From positions 1,116,001 to 1,180,000 of the forward strand of contig JAQSEB010000137.1 of NCBI GenBank assembly GCA_030063045.1: DNA of 64,000 nt, read 5' to 3'. The notes under the pieces are model-generated. The model made no database searches. It was not told the origin of the DNA and saw only the letters and a program-made list of their open reading frames with translations. The DNA comes from Pratylenchus scribneri (Eukaryota; Nematoda; Chromadorea; Rhabditida; Pratylenchidae). Position numbers and translations under genes: made by a program. Positions 32,202 through 44,500 of this stretch are shown here, one piece after another. The stretch's first letter is position 1, and every line of letters begins with the position of its first letter.

Positions 32202-32790
32202 GGATGGAGAGGACATTCAGCAATGGAATAAACAAATCAATGAATGTTTTTTGATTGTTGTTAATTTTCAAGAATAAAATGTGTTGTTAAATTTTATTTT
32301 TAAATTTAATTAATGTAATGATCACTGAATTCTATCGGAATATCTTTTTATTAAACTATGGAATATCAACTAATTTTAATCGAAAAATCATTATGTTTTA
32401 TGACTTAATATAGGTAAAGGGAAATCAACCTCGTATAGTCAAAACTCAAAACCTTTATTTTCCTTTCTATTCTATAAAAAAGAGGTTCTTTAGTAATCAA
32501 ATCATTTCACTAATCATTGAGCAATGACGCATACCAAAATTTAGGTAGATAAGTATTATTTTCGAAGGAAACATTAATTAAATTAAAAAGGCTTTGAGCA
32601 TACTTATTCTCCACTAATAATCGATTGGATAGTGAAGAGCAAATTTTCCATTTCAATTTGCTTAAAAAGACTTGGTAAAATCAATAATCTTATATACAAA
32701 TGAAAATGACTAATAAAATAATACAAAATACATAAACTCATCATCATCATCTCAATTTTTCAGAGGGTTTTTTCAATAATATATTTGGGA
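32202..32790. other. Intergenic stretch without gene
   Basis: AT-rich spacer between rps-21 and the phosphatase gene. Its right end has CTCAATTTTTCAG at about 32751-32763, 27 bases before the next ATG, a likely trans-splice or 5' intron acceptor. Nothing else is seen. Confidence 0.55.
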
Positions 32791-35061
32791 ATGTCGGAAG
32801 GAAGGGAATATGATGGTAAGCCATTGTTATCAAAGGAGAGCCAGCAACCAACAAATATTGATGAAACTGATAGGGCGACGGCAGCGGCGGTAATAGATAA
32901 CCTTCCTCAATTGGGACAGTCCACTTCATCATCATCTTCGAGGAAATTTCCGACTACTAGGATGACTGCTTCATCGGAGGGATATGCCCAAAGCAATATT
33001 CAACAGGTTTATACCTCTACCCATTTAACAAATTTAAATTAAATAAGTAAAATTTGGAGTGGGAATGTTTTGGTAACACTAGCACTCTTCTTACTTGTTT
33101 TATTTGTTCGGATTAGTGTATTTTTGTCTTGAAATTTATTGTTAAATGTATAAAATGGAAAACAAACTCAAAAAATACTTTCTCTGAACCGGTAAGGTTC
33201 GAGCCCTTTACCTAAATATTGCATAATGAAAGATCTCGCGGGTCGAAAATCTTCAAAAAATCGATAAAAACTACTAGCCTGGATAAAACTACCCCTAAAA
33301 CCTAAGCCTAAGCTTTATATTTTTTTCATCTTTTAGGACCAACATCAACAACGCACTGGACCAGCTTTGCTCTATCCGCAGGCTCAACAAGTTCAATTTG
33401 ACAAGCATTCGCCACCAAGCAGCCAACCTGGCCTTGGCTTCGACAATGAAACCTACGATGGGAGTGAGGATACGCCAGCAAATACTGGAGGTTTAAAACA
33501 ATTAAACTACTAAAGGATTTAATTTTTTATTTTCTAGGACCAACAGTGCCATGCAGAGTCTGCGAAGCAGAGATTCCCTTGGAGGGAAAGGTCAACCAGC
33601 ATGTTGTTCGCTGTCAACAGTGCAGTGAGGTTAAAATAATTTTCAAAAATTTCACAAAATTTATAAAATTAAAAAATTCATAATAGTTCCAAAAGCTGAA
33701 TTGAATCATTATCAGAGCGCTTCTTAGATCTTACACCTTACTATCGCTAAGACCTTAAGAGCGGTTTCTCTTATTCTGAGACCTTGTTCTTCATCCTGAT
33801 CCTGAGTACCTTAAAAGCGCTCTATTTCTTTATAAGACCTTAAGAGCCCTCGCTCTTCTTTTAAGACTGGTATGACACTTTCTCTTCTTTTAAGATATTA
33901 TTAACATTCCAATATAATTCTTAAATTCCAAGAAATAAAGAAATTTTAATTTCAAAGGTCACACCAATTCGAGCCGCACCACCTGGCAAAAAATACGTCC
34001 GATGTCCATGCAATTGCCTTCTCGTTTGCAAAGCAACTTCCACAAGGATCGCCTGCCCTCGTCAAAATTGCCGCCGTGTTATCACTCTGGCCAGCGGTCC
34101 CACAAATAGTGGAATGCCGGGGACCGCCATTCGAGCGCCCGTTGGGACATGCCGTGTTCAATGTGCTTATTGCAAGGTTTTTTGTCGCTTTTTTTTTTAT
34201 TCTATCGAAAAATATTTCCAATAGGAAATTTTCATGTTCAACACATTGACCAACCAATTGGCTGTTTGCCCTCATTGCAGGAAAAGGTTTCTATTTTACT
34301 AAATTATTAAAAAAGAATGAACTCAAAAATGTATAAAAATTGCAAAAAAGTGACTAGCAAAAAAAAATAACTTCCCTTGAGCGGATTCGAACCCGAGACC
34401 TAAATTTTGCAAGAGTACAGGTCGAACTTTCGGTCCAAAATTTTAGGAAGTTTTTTAATGATATCTTCTTTATAAAATTTGGCCTGTCTAAACCTAGTCT
34501 TATATAATGAATAAACTCAAATAATTTAGTTCATCGGTCGGTGCCCGTTTCGCCCGTACCCGTTCTTTGCTCTTCTTTGCTGCCTTTTTATTGGCCGGCA
34601 TTTTCCTCATCGGCGTTTCGGTTAAATTTTAAAATCCATAAATTCTAATTTAATTTTACTTTTCCAGGTTGCGGTTTTCAATGGCCAAAATGGTTTCTTT
34701 ATGTGGACATTCCTGATTGGCCTTTTGCTTGTTTCTCTCTTCCTTGGCTATCGCTTCATTTTTTATTGGCGTATCAGGATTAGTCAGGTTTGGCTTTGAT
34801 TATACTAATATCTAATGTATTGGGATACCATTTTTAATCAAATGGCTATGGTTTATAGAAAAAATTTATCAAAAAAATTTTTAAACCTAAGGAGGCGCGA
34901 CCCTTCATTTTTGCAAAATTTAGGTCTCGGCTCTCGGGTTCGAACCTTCTTAAAGGAAATAATTTTTTTGGGGATTGGTTTCACATTTTTGAGCATTTTT
35001 AAATTTTAAATAACATTTCAATGCTAATATTTCATTTTCACAGATCCTTGGTCCCCTATAA
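32791..35061 (+). CDS. PtdIns-4,5-bisphosphate 4-phosphatase (TMEM55/PIP4P)
   Basis: About eight exons. The Ser-rich N-terminus [20 protein letters not shown] is followed by [20 protein letters not shown] with paired cysteines, then [20 protein letters not shown] continuing [20 protein letters not shown] is the CX5R phosphatase-type motif of this family. VQCAYCKEIFMFNT and CPHCRKR give further zinc-ligand-like cysteines. Two C-terminal membrane spans follow ([19 protein letters not shown] and [20 protein letters not shown]), ending ISQILGPL. By family it removes the 4-phosphate of PtdIns(4,5)P2 on late endosomes and lysosomes. The start at 32791 follows an AG acceptor and precedes a conserved DGKPLL motif. 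Introns carry three related repeat copies with GGTTCGA-type motifs. Confidence 0.88.
33170..33260. repeat. Dispersed repeat copy with B-box-like motif (1)
   Basis: In an intron of the phosphatase gene. It contains AACTCAAAAAATAC, GGTTCGAGCCC and ATATTGCATAATG. Related copies lie at 34330-34460, 34860-34990 (inverted) and 37920-38020. GGTTCGA plus CC resembles an RNA polymerase III B box, so a tRNA-derived SINE is possible. Confidence 0.5.
34330..34995. repeat. Inverted pair of dispersed repeats with B-box-like motifs
   Basis: Copy 34330-34460 reads AACTTCCCTTGAGCGGATTC then GAACCCGAGACCTAAATTTT; copy 34860-34990 is its approximate reverse complement (AAATTTAGGTCTCGGCTCTC, GGGTTCGAACC). They lie in two neighbouring introns of the phosphatase gene with exons between them. 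The related copy at 37920-38020 in COG4 reads CCTCTGAGCGGGTTCGAACT. Confidence 0.6.
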
Positions 35062-35598
35062 AATGGCATCAAACATGACGCGGTTTTCATTCACAAAGAA
35101 GTGTACTTTTGCTCATCGCATTCCACCATTCACCACACATTGTACTCCAATGAATTCGACCAAATAATTCCCTGACCTCTGGCACACATCAACCAACCTT
35201 CCTTTGCGCATTCATTGACTTTTCTTCCCTCAATCCACCATTTCCATATATCTCCTCTCTATTTTAAACCAAATATTAGCATTAACGAGTATTGTGGATA
35301 ACCATTAACGAACATCCAATTTTTCATGTTTCATATTTTCAACCTCTTCCCCCTTCCTTGTTTCTTGATAAATTTTAACCAAAATTTTACTCACCAATCA
35401 TCATTTTAAATGTATAAAGAAATTATTGATAAAATAAATTCATTTTACGATAAATAATACCGAGAAATGGTTTATTCCATTTTTAATACATATTTACGCT
35501 TTCAAATGGATTAATTATTGATTGATTTTTTGATTAAATCTCCAAATTTTAAAGAAAGCAACGTGTTCATTTTTATTATTTATTAAATTAAAAGAATA
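35062..35598. other. 3' flank of phosphatase gene and 5' flank of COG4
   Basis: Contains AATAAA at 35433-35438, a likely polyadenylation signal for the phosphatase gene. No reading frame is supported. Confidence 0.5.
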
Positions 35599-38500
35599 AT
35601 GTCAATGGGATTGGAGGTAAAATAATTTATTTTAACCATTGTATTTTAATATTATTTAGTCACTACAATGGCAGCCTAAAACAGAGGAAAAGAAGGATGA
35701 AATCCCCGGATTCGAAGATTTGATCGATGGCTTTCGAACAGAGTTGAAAATTGCCAATCAAGATGAAGAACGATTGATGTCACAAATTGTGGATGAATTG
35801 CAAAAAACGGAGAAAATCCTTGGTTTAATTTCCTTCAATTTAATTTAACCAATTTACAAATTTTAAGCCAGTTCAAATTTTCAACGATGTTTCGACCAAT
35901 CCGTTGCTCGTTTCAACGCAGAATTGGTCCATGTGGAGGAAAATTCACGCCAGCTTGCTTCATCGCTGGACACCCTCTCGGGATTGGCACAAAATATTTC
36001 GGGCCGAGTTGCCCAATTGGATTTGGGCAAAAGCAGAGTGGTCGAATGTTTACAACGCGTGAATGATTTGCGAGATTTGGGCGCATGTGCCAGTGGAGTG
36101 CAAGAGGCAATAAAAACAGAGGATTTTGAGGAGGCAGCAAGGAATATTCACCGGTTTTTGACACTTGACCGAGCAATTTTCAAAATGGGCGATCATCCAG
36201 AAACAAAAGGTTTGCTTTGATAAATTAATAATTCTTAAGAATTGGGTCCCAAAAATTAATTTTTAAAAACTTACAAAAATTTTTATTAGAGGTTTTGCTG
36301 TATATAAAGTATACATCTGACATTCTTTTCATCTTATTTACAAACTTGATAAGATATCGATTGCCAAGAAGTCAGATTTTCAAAGAATTTTCTTGCCATA
36401 TTATAACCAAAATCAACGCAATTTGATGAACCGAATGAAATTTTACCAGCATGGCTGAAAATGTTCTAGAATTTACCGAGGCATTTGGATGGTAAAATCT
36501 GGCAATATCTTACCAAGATTACAATATAAGACGAAAATTATCAAATTTGAACTTTATATTCCCGAAAACCCACAGAAAACAATTTTTGAAAATTAAAAAA
36601 AAAAACTAATTTCTCGGGACCTCAATCCATAAGATTGCCGATTAAATGAATTAAAATATGACTAAACTTAATTTAAGATGCCGGCTATTCTGTTAAGAAT
36701 TCCTATGAAATACTTGGACAAGCAGCAATCGAATTAAAAGGAATAATTGAGCAGAAATTCGATTCTTCAAAGGCAAAAGGCGATGTGGCATCAATGGAAC
36801 GTTTTTTCAAATTATTTCCATTAATAAATGAACATCAAAATGGATTGAATCGATTTGGTGCGCATCTTTGTCAGAGAATTGCAGAATTGGGTGACCAGAA
36901 TTACAAAATAATGCAGGTTTGTAAAGAGTTTGTTATAAAAATATTTACAAAAAACCACTGATTAAAAGACTATAACGGTTCACTGGTTTATCCATCCAAA
37001 AACCTTATAACCAATAGATCGATCTGGTCAAAACGCATCATTTGATTATGATTTGGTTCAATTCTAACTTAGTTTTGAACCATTAAATCAAAATTGGTTT
37101 AAACCGTTTAATACCCTTTAATTGTTGACCAAACCAAAATTGGTTTAAACCGTTTAATACCCTTTAATTGTTGACCAAACCAAAATGGGTTTAAACCGTT
37201 TAATACCCTTTAATTGTTGACCAAACCAAAATTGGTTTAAACCGTTTAATACCCTTTAATTGTTGACCAAACCAAAATTGGTTTAAACCGTTTAATACCC
37301 TTTAATTGTTGACCAAACCATAACAAATTATTTCAATGCGTTTTGACCAGCTCTATCCAATTTTGGGTATATTTGGTTGGTGAATGTAGCACAAACTCTT
37401 ACTTAAATCGATATAATTACGCAAATTTCAGGCCGGCGGAACGGATGATAATCGAAAAAGTGTGTTATTCGCGGACACACTGACAATGATATTCGAGGGA
37501 ATTGCCCGATTGATTGAATTGAATCAGCCAATTATTACGAATAATTATGGCCAAGAAAAATTGCTCGATTTGATCGAAATTATTCAACCTGAATGCGACA
37601 AGCAAACAAGCCGGGTTTTGGAGGCGTTCATCCTAAAAAGGCAATTCAATGATAAAACAAATCAAGTAAGAATTTTGTGAAATTGTTTCAGAAATAATTA
37701 TTCTAATTAAGGTTTCAAATCTTATCCGAAATCAAGGAGGAGGTCAAGCCGGCGGTGCAAATTTACAAGGTATCAAATGATGAAAATAATGAAATGGCAA
37801 TAAATTTTCCATAAATGATTGGAATTTTAGGATATTTTTGGATCTTGATTTTTTATCGAATTACTCTATTTCTTTCTGAAATGTAGTCTAGGATGTTTAA
37901 AAAATACATAAAAGTGTTTTAAAACAAGCTCGAAAAATGGCTTCCTCTGAGCGGGTTCGAACTCGAGACCTAATAAAGTTTCTGACTAAGGCACAGACGA
38001 AAACTTAAAATAATCTCCGTCAATAAGTTTAGCCAAAAATATTGATTTTTCGACTTGAACTTGAAAAATCTTGTTTAAATTCAATGATTTGAATTAAATT
38101 CATAATATTTTGTCATTGACATCTAAATTCAGATAAAGTTGATGCACTCGAATTGGATATGCTTCTTTCGGAAGTCACTTTGATGCATACAAGGGCAGAA
38201 TTATTTTGGCGATTTTTGAGAAGACGATTGAATCGAAGTGCAGCGAATGATGTTCCGGAAAAAGCCAATAAAGGAGAAACAAATCAAAATGAGCCGAAAG
38301 AATTATTTGAGGGCGAAAATGATGATTTTGAGAGTGAAGAACAGCGAAGAGAATATTTGGAACGGATGAAACGAAGCAGGGAAGAAAGGGCAAAGAAGCT
38401 AGATTTTGTGCTGAATCGATCCGGATTAAATACACGAATGCAGGTAGAAAAGAAAATATTTATTAATTTGACGAAAAGTCGAAAGAGCTGAAAAGAATAT

Positions 38501-40557
38501 TTCCAAATAATTATATGGTTTAAGGATGGTTTATCCAAATTTAAAGGGTATTAAAAACGGTTCAAACCATTTGGCTTTAATAGTTCAAAATAAGTTGAAA
38601 TTGGTTAAATCTAAAGCCAAAACATAATCAAATGAAGGTTTAGGAAATAGGAAGTAGGAATAAAATTCTGACTCGCTATAATTTTTTGACATTTGCAATA
38701 CTCTTGGACGAAATTAAATATTTTCCCAATTTTAAGTTAATTTAAATTACAATTTTACATGAATTATTGGGTAAATATGTCCTCATGGAGCAATATTATA
38801 TGAGTCAATCAGTGCAAAAAGCAATTTCCCTGGACACCGTTGAGGAAGGAACCATTACAAGGTAAAAGTTGGAAAATTATTCGAATACATCATATTTTAA
38901 CCACAGTTCCCTTTTGGACGATGTGTTTTTCATTGTCCGCAAAAGTATTCGCCGTTCCATCAGCTCATCCTCAATTGATTGCATTTGTGCAATGTTGAAT
39001 AATGGCATCACTTTATTGGAGACTGATTTCCTTAAATATATTAGCGCAGCAATCAAGGTAGAGTTTATAAAAATATTTTAATTTTTTTGAATTAGAAAAA
39101 CATAAATTATTTCCAAAGTCAACAAGGGTAAAAAATAATTTTATTATCTTCCCCCGTATTGACCCATTAGTCAAGTTGGTTAGCCTCTTACGCAAAACGT
39201 GAAAGGTCATGGGGTTCGATTCGTTTCCAAGTATTGATTTTTTAAATAAATTTTTTCTCAAAAATATATTAGAAAAATTTTATAAAACCCAAAATTATCT
39301 TATAAATATTTTAAATAATCACAAATTCATTTTGGTTATTAACTCATTAAATTTATAGACTGGCTATCCGAACATTGGATGGACCGCCGAAGCATATCAA
39401 ACAGCCCAAAGTGCCTACAGTGCAGTTTTACAACAAGGCAAAGGAATTTCGGAAATTGCCAGCCGAGAAAAACAACGGAATTCATTTTTGATTTCATTGA
39501 ACAATTTGAGGGCATCAATTGGATGTGTTTGCACTTTGAAAGGAAGTTTGGCTGAAGATTTCCAAAAACATTTAACCCAGGTAAAAATTTAATATTATTA
39601 TTAGATTAAAATTAAATTAAATTGTATATTGTAGATGAGCACAATTGAAAGCAAAAAAATTGAAAATGCCGTCGCACAATTCGACGATTTTGCCAAGCGA
39701 CTTGAACAACATGCAAATTTGGGAATTGATAAATTATGTGAATCGGCATTCAAATCCAAATTAAAATCCAGGTTTTTAAACACTAATAATTAATCGGAAT
39801 TTAATTTATTTAGCGTTGATGAATATTTGGAAATTTCCCACATTTTAAATGACTTGGAATTGGCCGAAAATGAATTCAATGATCCTTTCATTTCCAATTT
39901 TATAATGCAATTGGACAAGCAAATTATTCAATTTGAGCCAATTTTAGTTCCAGAAAATTATAAAGTAATTTTTTTTTAAATTTATCTTATTCCAATAATT
40001 TTCAGGCATTATTAATTTCCGTCTCCAATGAAATATTCCAACAATTTGAAAGAGTGATATTCAAATGCAATTTCAACAGATTGGGCGTTTTGCAATTGGA
40101 TAAAGAATTTCGTGAACTTATTTCATATTTGACGTAATTTTCCTCGATAATTCATCATAAAATTAATTTTAATATTTAAGGTCCATATCAAGCTGGAATG
40201 TGAGGGAAAAATGTGCACGTCTTTCCCAGGTGAAATTTTTGGTGCATAATTTTTTATTTATAGAAAACATTTTTAGAAATTTTTTATAGATTTATTTTTA
40301 AAAAATTTAAAATTTTAATTACAAAATTAAATTACAAAATTTTGTGCCAACCCAATAATAAAAAATTAAATTTACAGATAATAACTCTGCTCAACTCGGA
40401 TAATTTGGAGGATGCAATCACTCAGTTGGAGCAATTTCAAACAAATCCAATGTTCTCGCGGAATTTATCGCAGAATGATGCAAAACGGATTCTTAACCTG
40501 AGAGAGGACTTTGATCGAAATCAGATCAATGCCAAAATAAAAGCAATAAGAAAATAA
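35599..40557 (+). CDS. cogc-4: Conserved oligomeric Golgi complex subunit 4 (COG4)
   Basis: A gene of many short exons, starting with MSMGLE at 35599. Conserved blocks in order: [20 protein letters not shown] and [20 protein letters not shown] (35924-36210), QKLE-type helix near 36680-36910 ([20 protein letters not shown]), [20 protein letters not shown] with [20 protein letters not shown] (37435-37665), then [20 protein letters not shown] (38150-38440), [20 protein letters not shown] with [20 protein letters not shown] (38900-39060), [19 protein letters not shown] near 40080, and a closing VTEI-like [12 protein letters not shown] (40440-40550). COG4 is part of the vesicle-tethering COG complex at the Golgi. 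A 46-bp minisatellite (37.08-37.33 kb) lies in one intron. The stop is 40555-40557 and AATAAA is near 40580. Confidence 0.92.
36960..37405. repeat. 46-bp minisatellite element in COG4 intron, about 5 units
   Basis: Units AAATTGGTTTAAACCGTTTA then ATACCCTTTAATTGTTGACC. The right-hand terminal module (37315-37400) has CTCTATCCAATTTTGGGTAT then ATTTGGTTGGTGAATGTAG, the complement of the module at 21977-22070. The left end (36975-37080) has a diverged inverted counterpart with GATCTGGTCAAAACGCATCA. Confidence 0.85.
38530..38640. repeat. Diverged single copy of the GTTTAAACC-family repeat
   Basis: COG4 intron sequence with AAAGGGTATTAAAAACGG, TTCAAACCATTTGG and its inverted partner. It resembles one unit of the 46-bp arrays and may represent an unexpanded form. 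Confidence 0.5.
39145..39240 (+). repeat. tRNA-like degenerate sequence (SINE or tRNA pseudogene)
   Basis: In a COG4 intron. TTAGTCAAGTTGGTTAG resembles an A box and D arm, and GGGGTTCGATTC a B box and T loop, 35 bases apart, close to tRNA spacing. The T stem does not pair well and no acceptor stem was found, so this is not a functional tRNA. Confidence 0.4.
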
Positions 40558-40682
40558 TACTTTTGTTTGCAGTTTGCATAATAAAATATTTATGATAAAA
40601 TTAGATAAATTTTTATTATTTCCATTGCTTGAAATTCCATTTACAACATCAACATCCCTAATCCCAGCCAGATATATTTATT

Positions 40683-41395
40683 AGAATTAATTTAGTCAAT
40701 CGAAAACATTTTTTAACTAATCAAAACAATTTTAGTTAATCGAAAACACATTTTTCTAGTTAATCGAAAACACATTTTTCTTAGTTAATTGAAAATACAT
40801 TTTTATAGTTAATCGAAACACATTTTTCTTAGTTAATCGAAACACATTTTTCTTAGTTAATCGAAAACACATTTTTCTTAGTTATCGAAAACATTTTTCT
40901 TAGTTAATCGAAAACACATTTTTCTTAGTTAATCGAAAACACATTTTTCTTAGTTAATCGAAAACACTTTTTTCTTAGTTAATCGAAAACACTTTTTTCT
41001 TAGTTAATCGAAAACACATTTTCTTAGTTAATCGAAAACACATTTTTCTTAGTTAATCGAAAACATTTTTCTTAGTTAATCGAAAACACTTTTTTCTTAG
41101 TTAATCGAAAACACTTTTTTCTTAGTTAATCGAAAACACATTTTCTTAGTTAATCGAAAACACATTTTTCTTAGTTAATCGAAAACACTTTTTTCTTAGT
41201 TAATCGAAAACACTTTTTTCTTAGTTAATCGAAAACACATTTTTCTTAGTTAATCGAAAACGCATTTTTCTTAGTTAATCGAAAACACATTTTTCTAGTT
41301 AATCGAAAACACATTTTTCTTAGTTAATCGAAAACACATTTTTCTTTTATTTAATCGAAAACACATTTTTCTTAGTTAATTGAAAACACATCCCA
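40683..41395. repeat. 26-bp minisatellite (TTAGTTAATCGAAAACACAT), about 27 copies
   Basis: Tandem units TTAGTTAATCGAAAACACAT plus TTTTC. Variants carry ACACTT or GCATT. It lies between COG4 and IFT80. The same unit in the same orientation forms the array at 61016-61680, inside the warthog-like gene. Confidence 0.95.
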
Positions 41396-41562
41396 TTAAA
41401 TTCCTAAAATGCTTCCTTAGATTATTTCCACCTTTTTTACAATATTCCTTTCCTTTTTATTGGGAGAATGCCCATGCTATTTTGTTACCATAACAACCAA
41501 TTTTGCAGAAAATAAAATTTTCTCTATATGAATTTCTTATAAACTCCTAGTAAAATTGTAAA

Positions 41563-44500
41563 ATGCGTTTAAAAATTCAACTTTCATCACAAAAATCCAC
41601 AAATTCCGAAATATTAGCTGGAGTGGATTGGTTGAACGAAGATGAAGCCATTTCTGCTGATGATCATCGGATTCTGCGTTGGTCATGTTCATCAGCAGCT
41701 GAAGGAAAATTGGAAGCCACTTCATTGCCTAATTATGCCACAAATAATAATGAGTTTGATTTTGTGTAAAATTCAATGAAAAAAACGTTAATTTGGCCAT
41801 TCATAGGCCAATTTTTCCAACTTCCATTCAATTGGTTAGGCGTTCAACAGCAACGGCGGATTCGGCTAGGAGCCAAAATTCCACCAAAATTTCAATTCAA
41901 AAGCCTCGCTCAACTGTCAATTCACCAAATAATGCTTACAGCAATAATGAATTGATATTGATGACTGCATCCGATGGTCAGCAGGGGGCGAAATGGGACA
42001 ATACGGTACCTCTACCATTCATTTGGCCATAGCTCAACGAATCAATAACCAATTTGGGAAGATGATATTCATTTAAAAGCCTTGAATCTACTCTCTCTAA
42101 ATAACATTACTGAAATAAGATAAGTGGATTTTCATCATTCATCAGACAATGTGGGTTTATCACAATTAAATGCGCGATAACTTTTTTAATCTGAAATTTT
42201 TAAATTATAACTACGTTTTAGAAAATATTTTAGACTCTAATATGGGTATATCGCTCTCCAGGGGTGCCATCTCCAAAAGTCAAAACCCCGGCATTCGGGT
42301 CTAAAAACCCGGCAAAACTCCGGCAAAAATTTTCAAAACCCCGGTAAAAACCCGGCATCTTTTAAAACGTGTTAAAATGCAATTTAGTAAAAGCTTGTAA
42401 AAATTTTCTACTTCAGATTTATATTTTTAATTGACTTTTTGAGCATATTTTTAATTGACTTTTTGAGCATGTGCGTTATGAAATAAAGATATCATAAGCT
42501 TTAAAAATCGGTCTGCCGTCAAAAAGTTTAGCCAGAAAAAGCCGCGAAGGAAGGAAAAAAATTAGCTAAAAATGGCCCTGATAGGTAGAAAAAGTAGCTA
42601 AAAAAGCCCTGATAGGGAGAAAAAATAGCTAAAAATGGGCCCTGATTGGAAGAAAAATTAGCTAAAAATGGCCGCGCAGCGAAAAATTAGACCCAAAAAT
42701 GGCCGCGCAGCGAAAAATTAGACCCAAAAATGGCCGCGCAGCGAAAAATTAGACCCAAAAATGGCCGCGCAGCGAAAAATTAGACCCAAAAATGGCCGCG
42801 CAGCGAAAAATTAGACCCAAAGATGGCCGCGCAGCGAAAAATTAGACCCAAAAATGGCCGCGCAGCGAAAAATTAGACCCAAAAATGGCCGCGCAGCGAA
42901 AAATTAGACCCAAAAATGGCCGCGCAGCGAAAAATTTAGCTAAAAATTTAAAAACATGGCAAAACCCGGCAAAATATGAAAAACCCGGCAAAAAACCCGG
43001 CACTTTCAAAACCCCGGCAAAACCCCGGCCGGGACATCAAAAACCCGGGAAATGCCGGGTTTCCCCGGTATTATGGCAGCCCTGTCGCTCTCTAATTCCT
43101 CGTTGAGCTATGTGCCAAAAACTAAATGATAGAAGTATCGAATTGGCCATCTAATTATCCTTTACTAGAGCGCGGGGAATTATCATCATATGCGGGGGAA
43201 TAATTAGCCTTTGTATTTTAAGGGAAAATTCATCTGATTAATTTGTCTGGAAAATTCGAAAAAAGCATTGAGGCACATAAAGGTGCCGCCATTTTGGCCC
43301 GATGGAGTAATGCCGAGCCAGGTGGCGCTGGTGGATTTGCTAGTTGTGGGTTTTCCTCTAAATAGGTGCCATAAAAAACATTAAAAGGTGGCGAAGATGG
43401 TTGCGTAAAAATCTGGTCCCGAAATGGGATGCTCCGATCGGTTTTATGCAAAATTGCGAAGCCAATTTATGCGCTGGATTGGAATGGGGACAGCAGCAAA
43501 TTGGCATATTGTGCCGGGGAAGATTGTTTTATTAAATCAATGAATACTCAGGTAAAAGTGGAATTTATTGGAATTTTATATAGTTTATCTGAGTCAAAAT
43601 TATTCAAATTTAGTGCTTTAATTTGCCATCATGTTTAGTCATCTTAGTAAGAAGGCAATGCCAGCATTTATATTGAAATACATGATAAAATATTGGCATT
43701 TGCTTACCAAGTTTAGCATAAATTGGACAAAAATTAAGCCATATTTATATTCGGCATTCCGAAATATTTTTAATTAGATTTTAAAACAAAACTCGAGCAT
43801 TTAACCCACATAAATCTGAAATATCAGATGAAATTTTTAGAGCCCGGCGCGAAGGAAAATCCGGACCCGCGGACCGGATTTTCGAACCGAAAAAATCCCG
43901 GGCCGGACCGGACCGGATAATCCGTACTAAATCCGGTCCGGAAATAATCCGTACCTTAAAATTGTACGGATCCGGATACGGATTTCCGGATTTTCAAAAA
44001 AATTTTTTTCGCAGATATAAAGTTAAAAAATAAATAAAATTTATTGCGATTAATTAAAATAAAAATGAAATCAAATTTATCGCGATAAAATAAAAACGAA
44101 ATCAAATTAATTCAAATTAATATGAGCCAACTTCTGGAATACTTTTGTTAAGGAAAATTAACATTTCCGCTGTTTCTGGGTTCAAACTTGATCGGCGGTA
44201 ATCATAAACATCTCTCGCCACACTGAATAATTGCTCACTCGGCACACTTGTTGCAGGCGTTGAAAGAAAAATTTTCGCTATTTTGCCCAATCCAGGAAAT
44301 TGGCACTCATTTTGCATCCACCATTCAAGTGGGCATGCCGTTTGTTTGATGGGTGGAATATTCACATATTTTTCTATCTCCGCATCCAAATCCGAAAGTC
44401 CTTTAGCCTGATGAATTGGATCTGAAATATAATTTTATTCAATAGCTTTTTCACAAAATTCTTATAAACTTTGTTGTTCTTGCACCAGATTAGCCACCGA

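Noticed and set aside
39145..39240. Functional tRNA gene
   Set aside because: A- and B-box-like motifs are present, but the T stem and acceptor stem do not pair; kept only as a tRNA-like repeat.
40683..41395. CRISPR or centromeric satellite
   Set aside because: A 26-bp unit without spacers and of short total length; it is an ordinary minisatellite.
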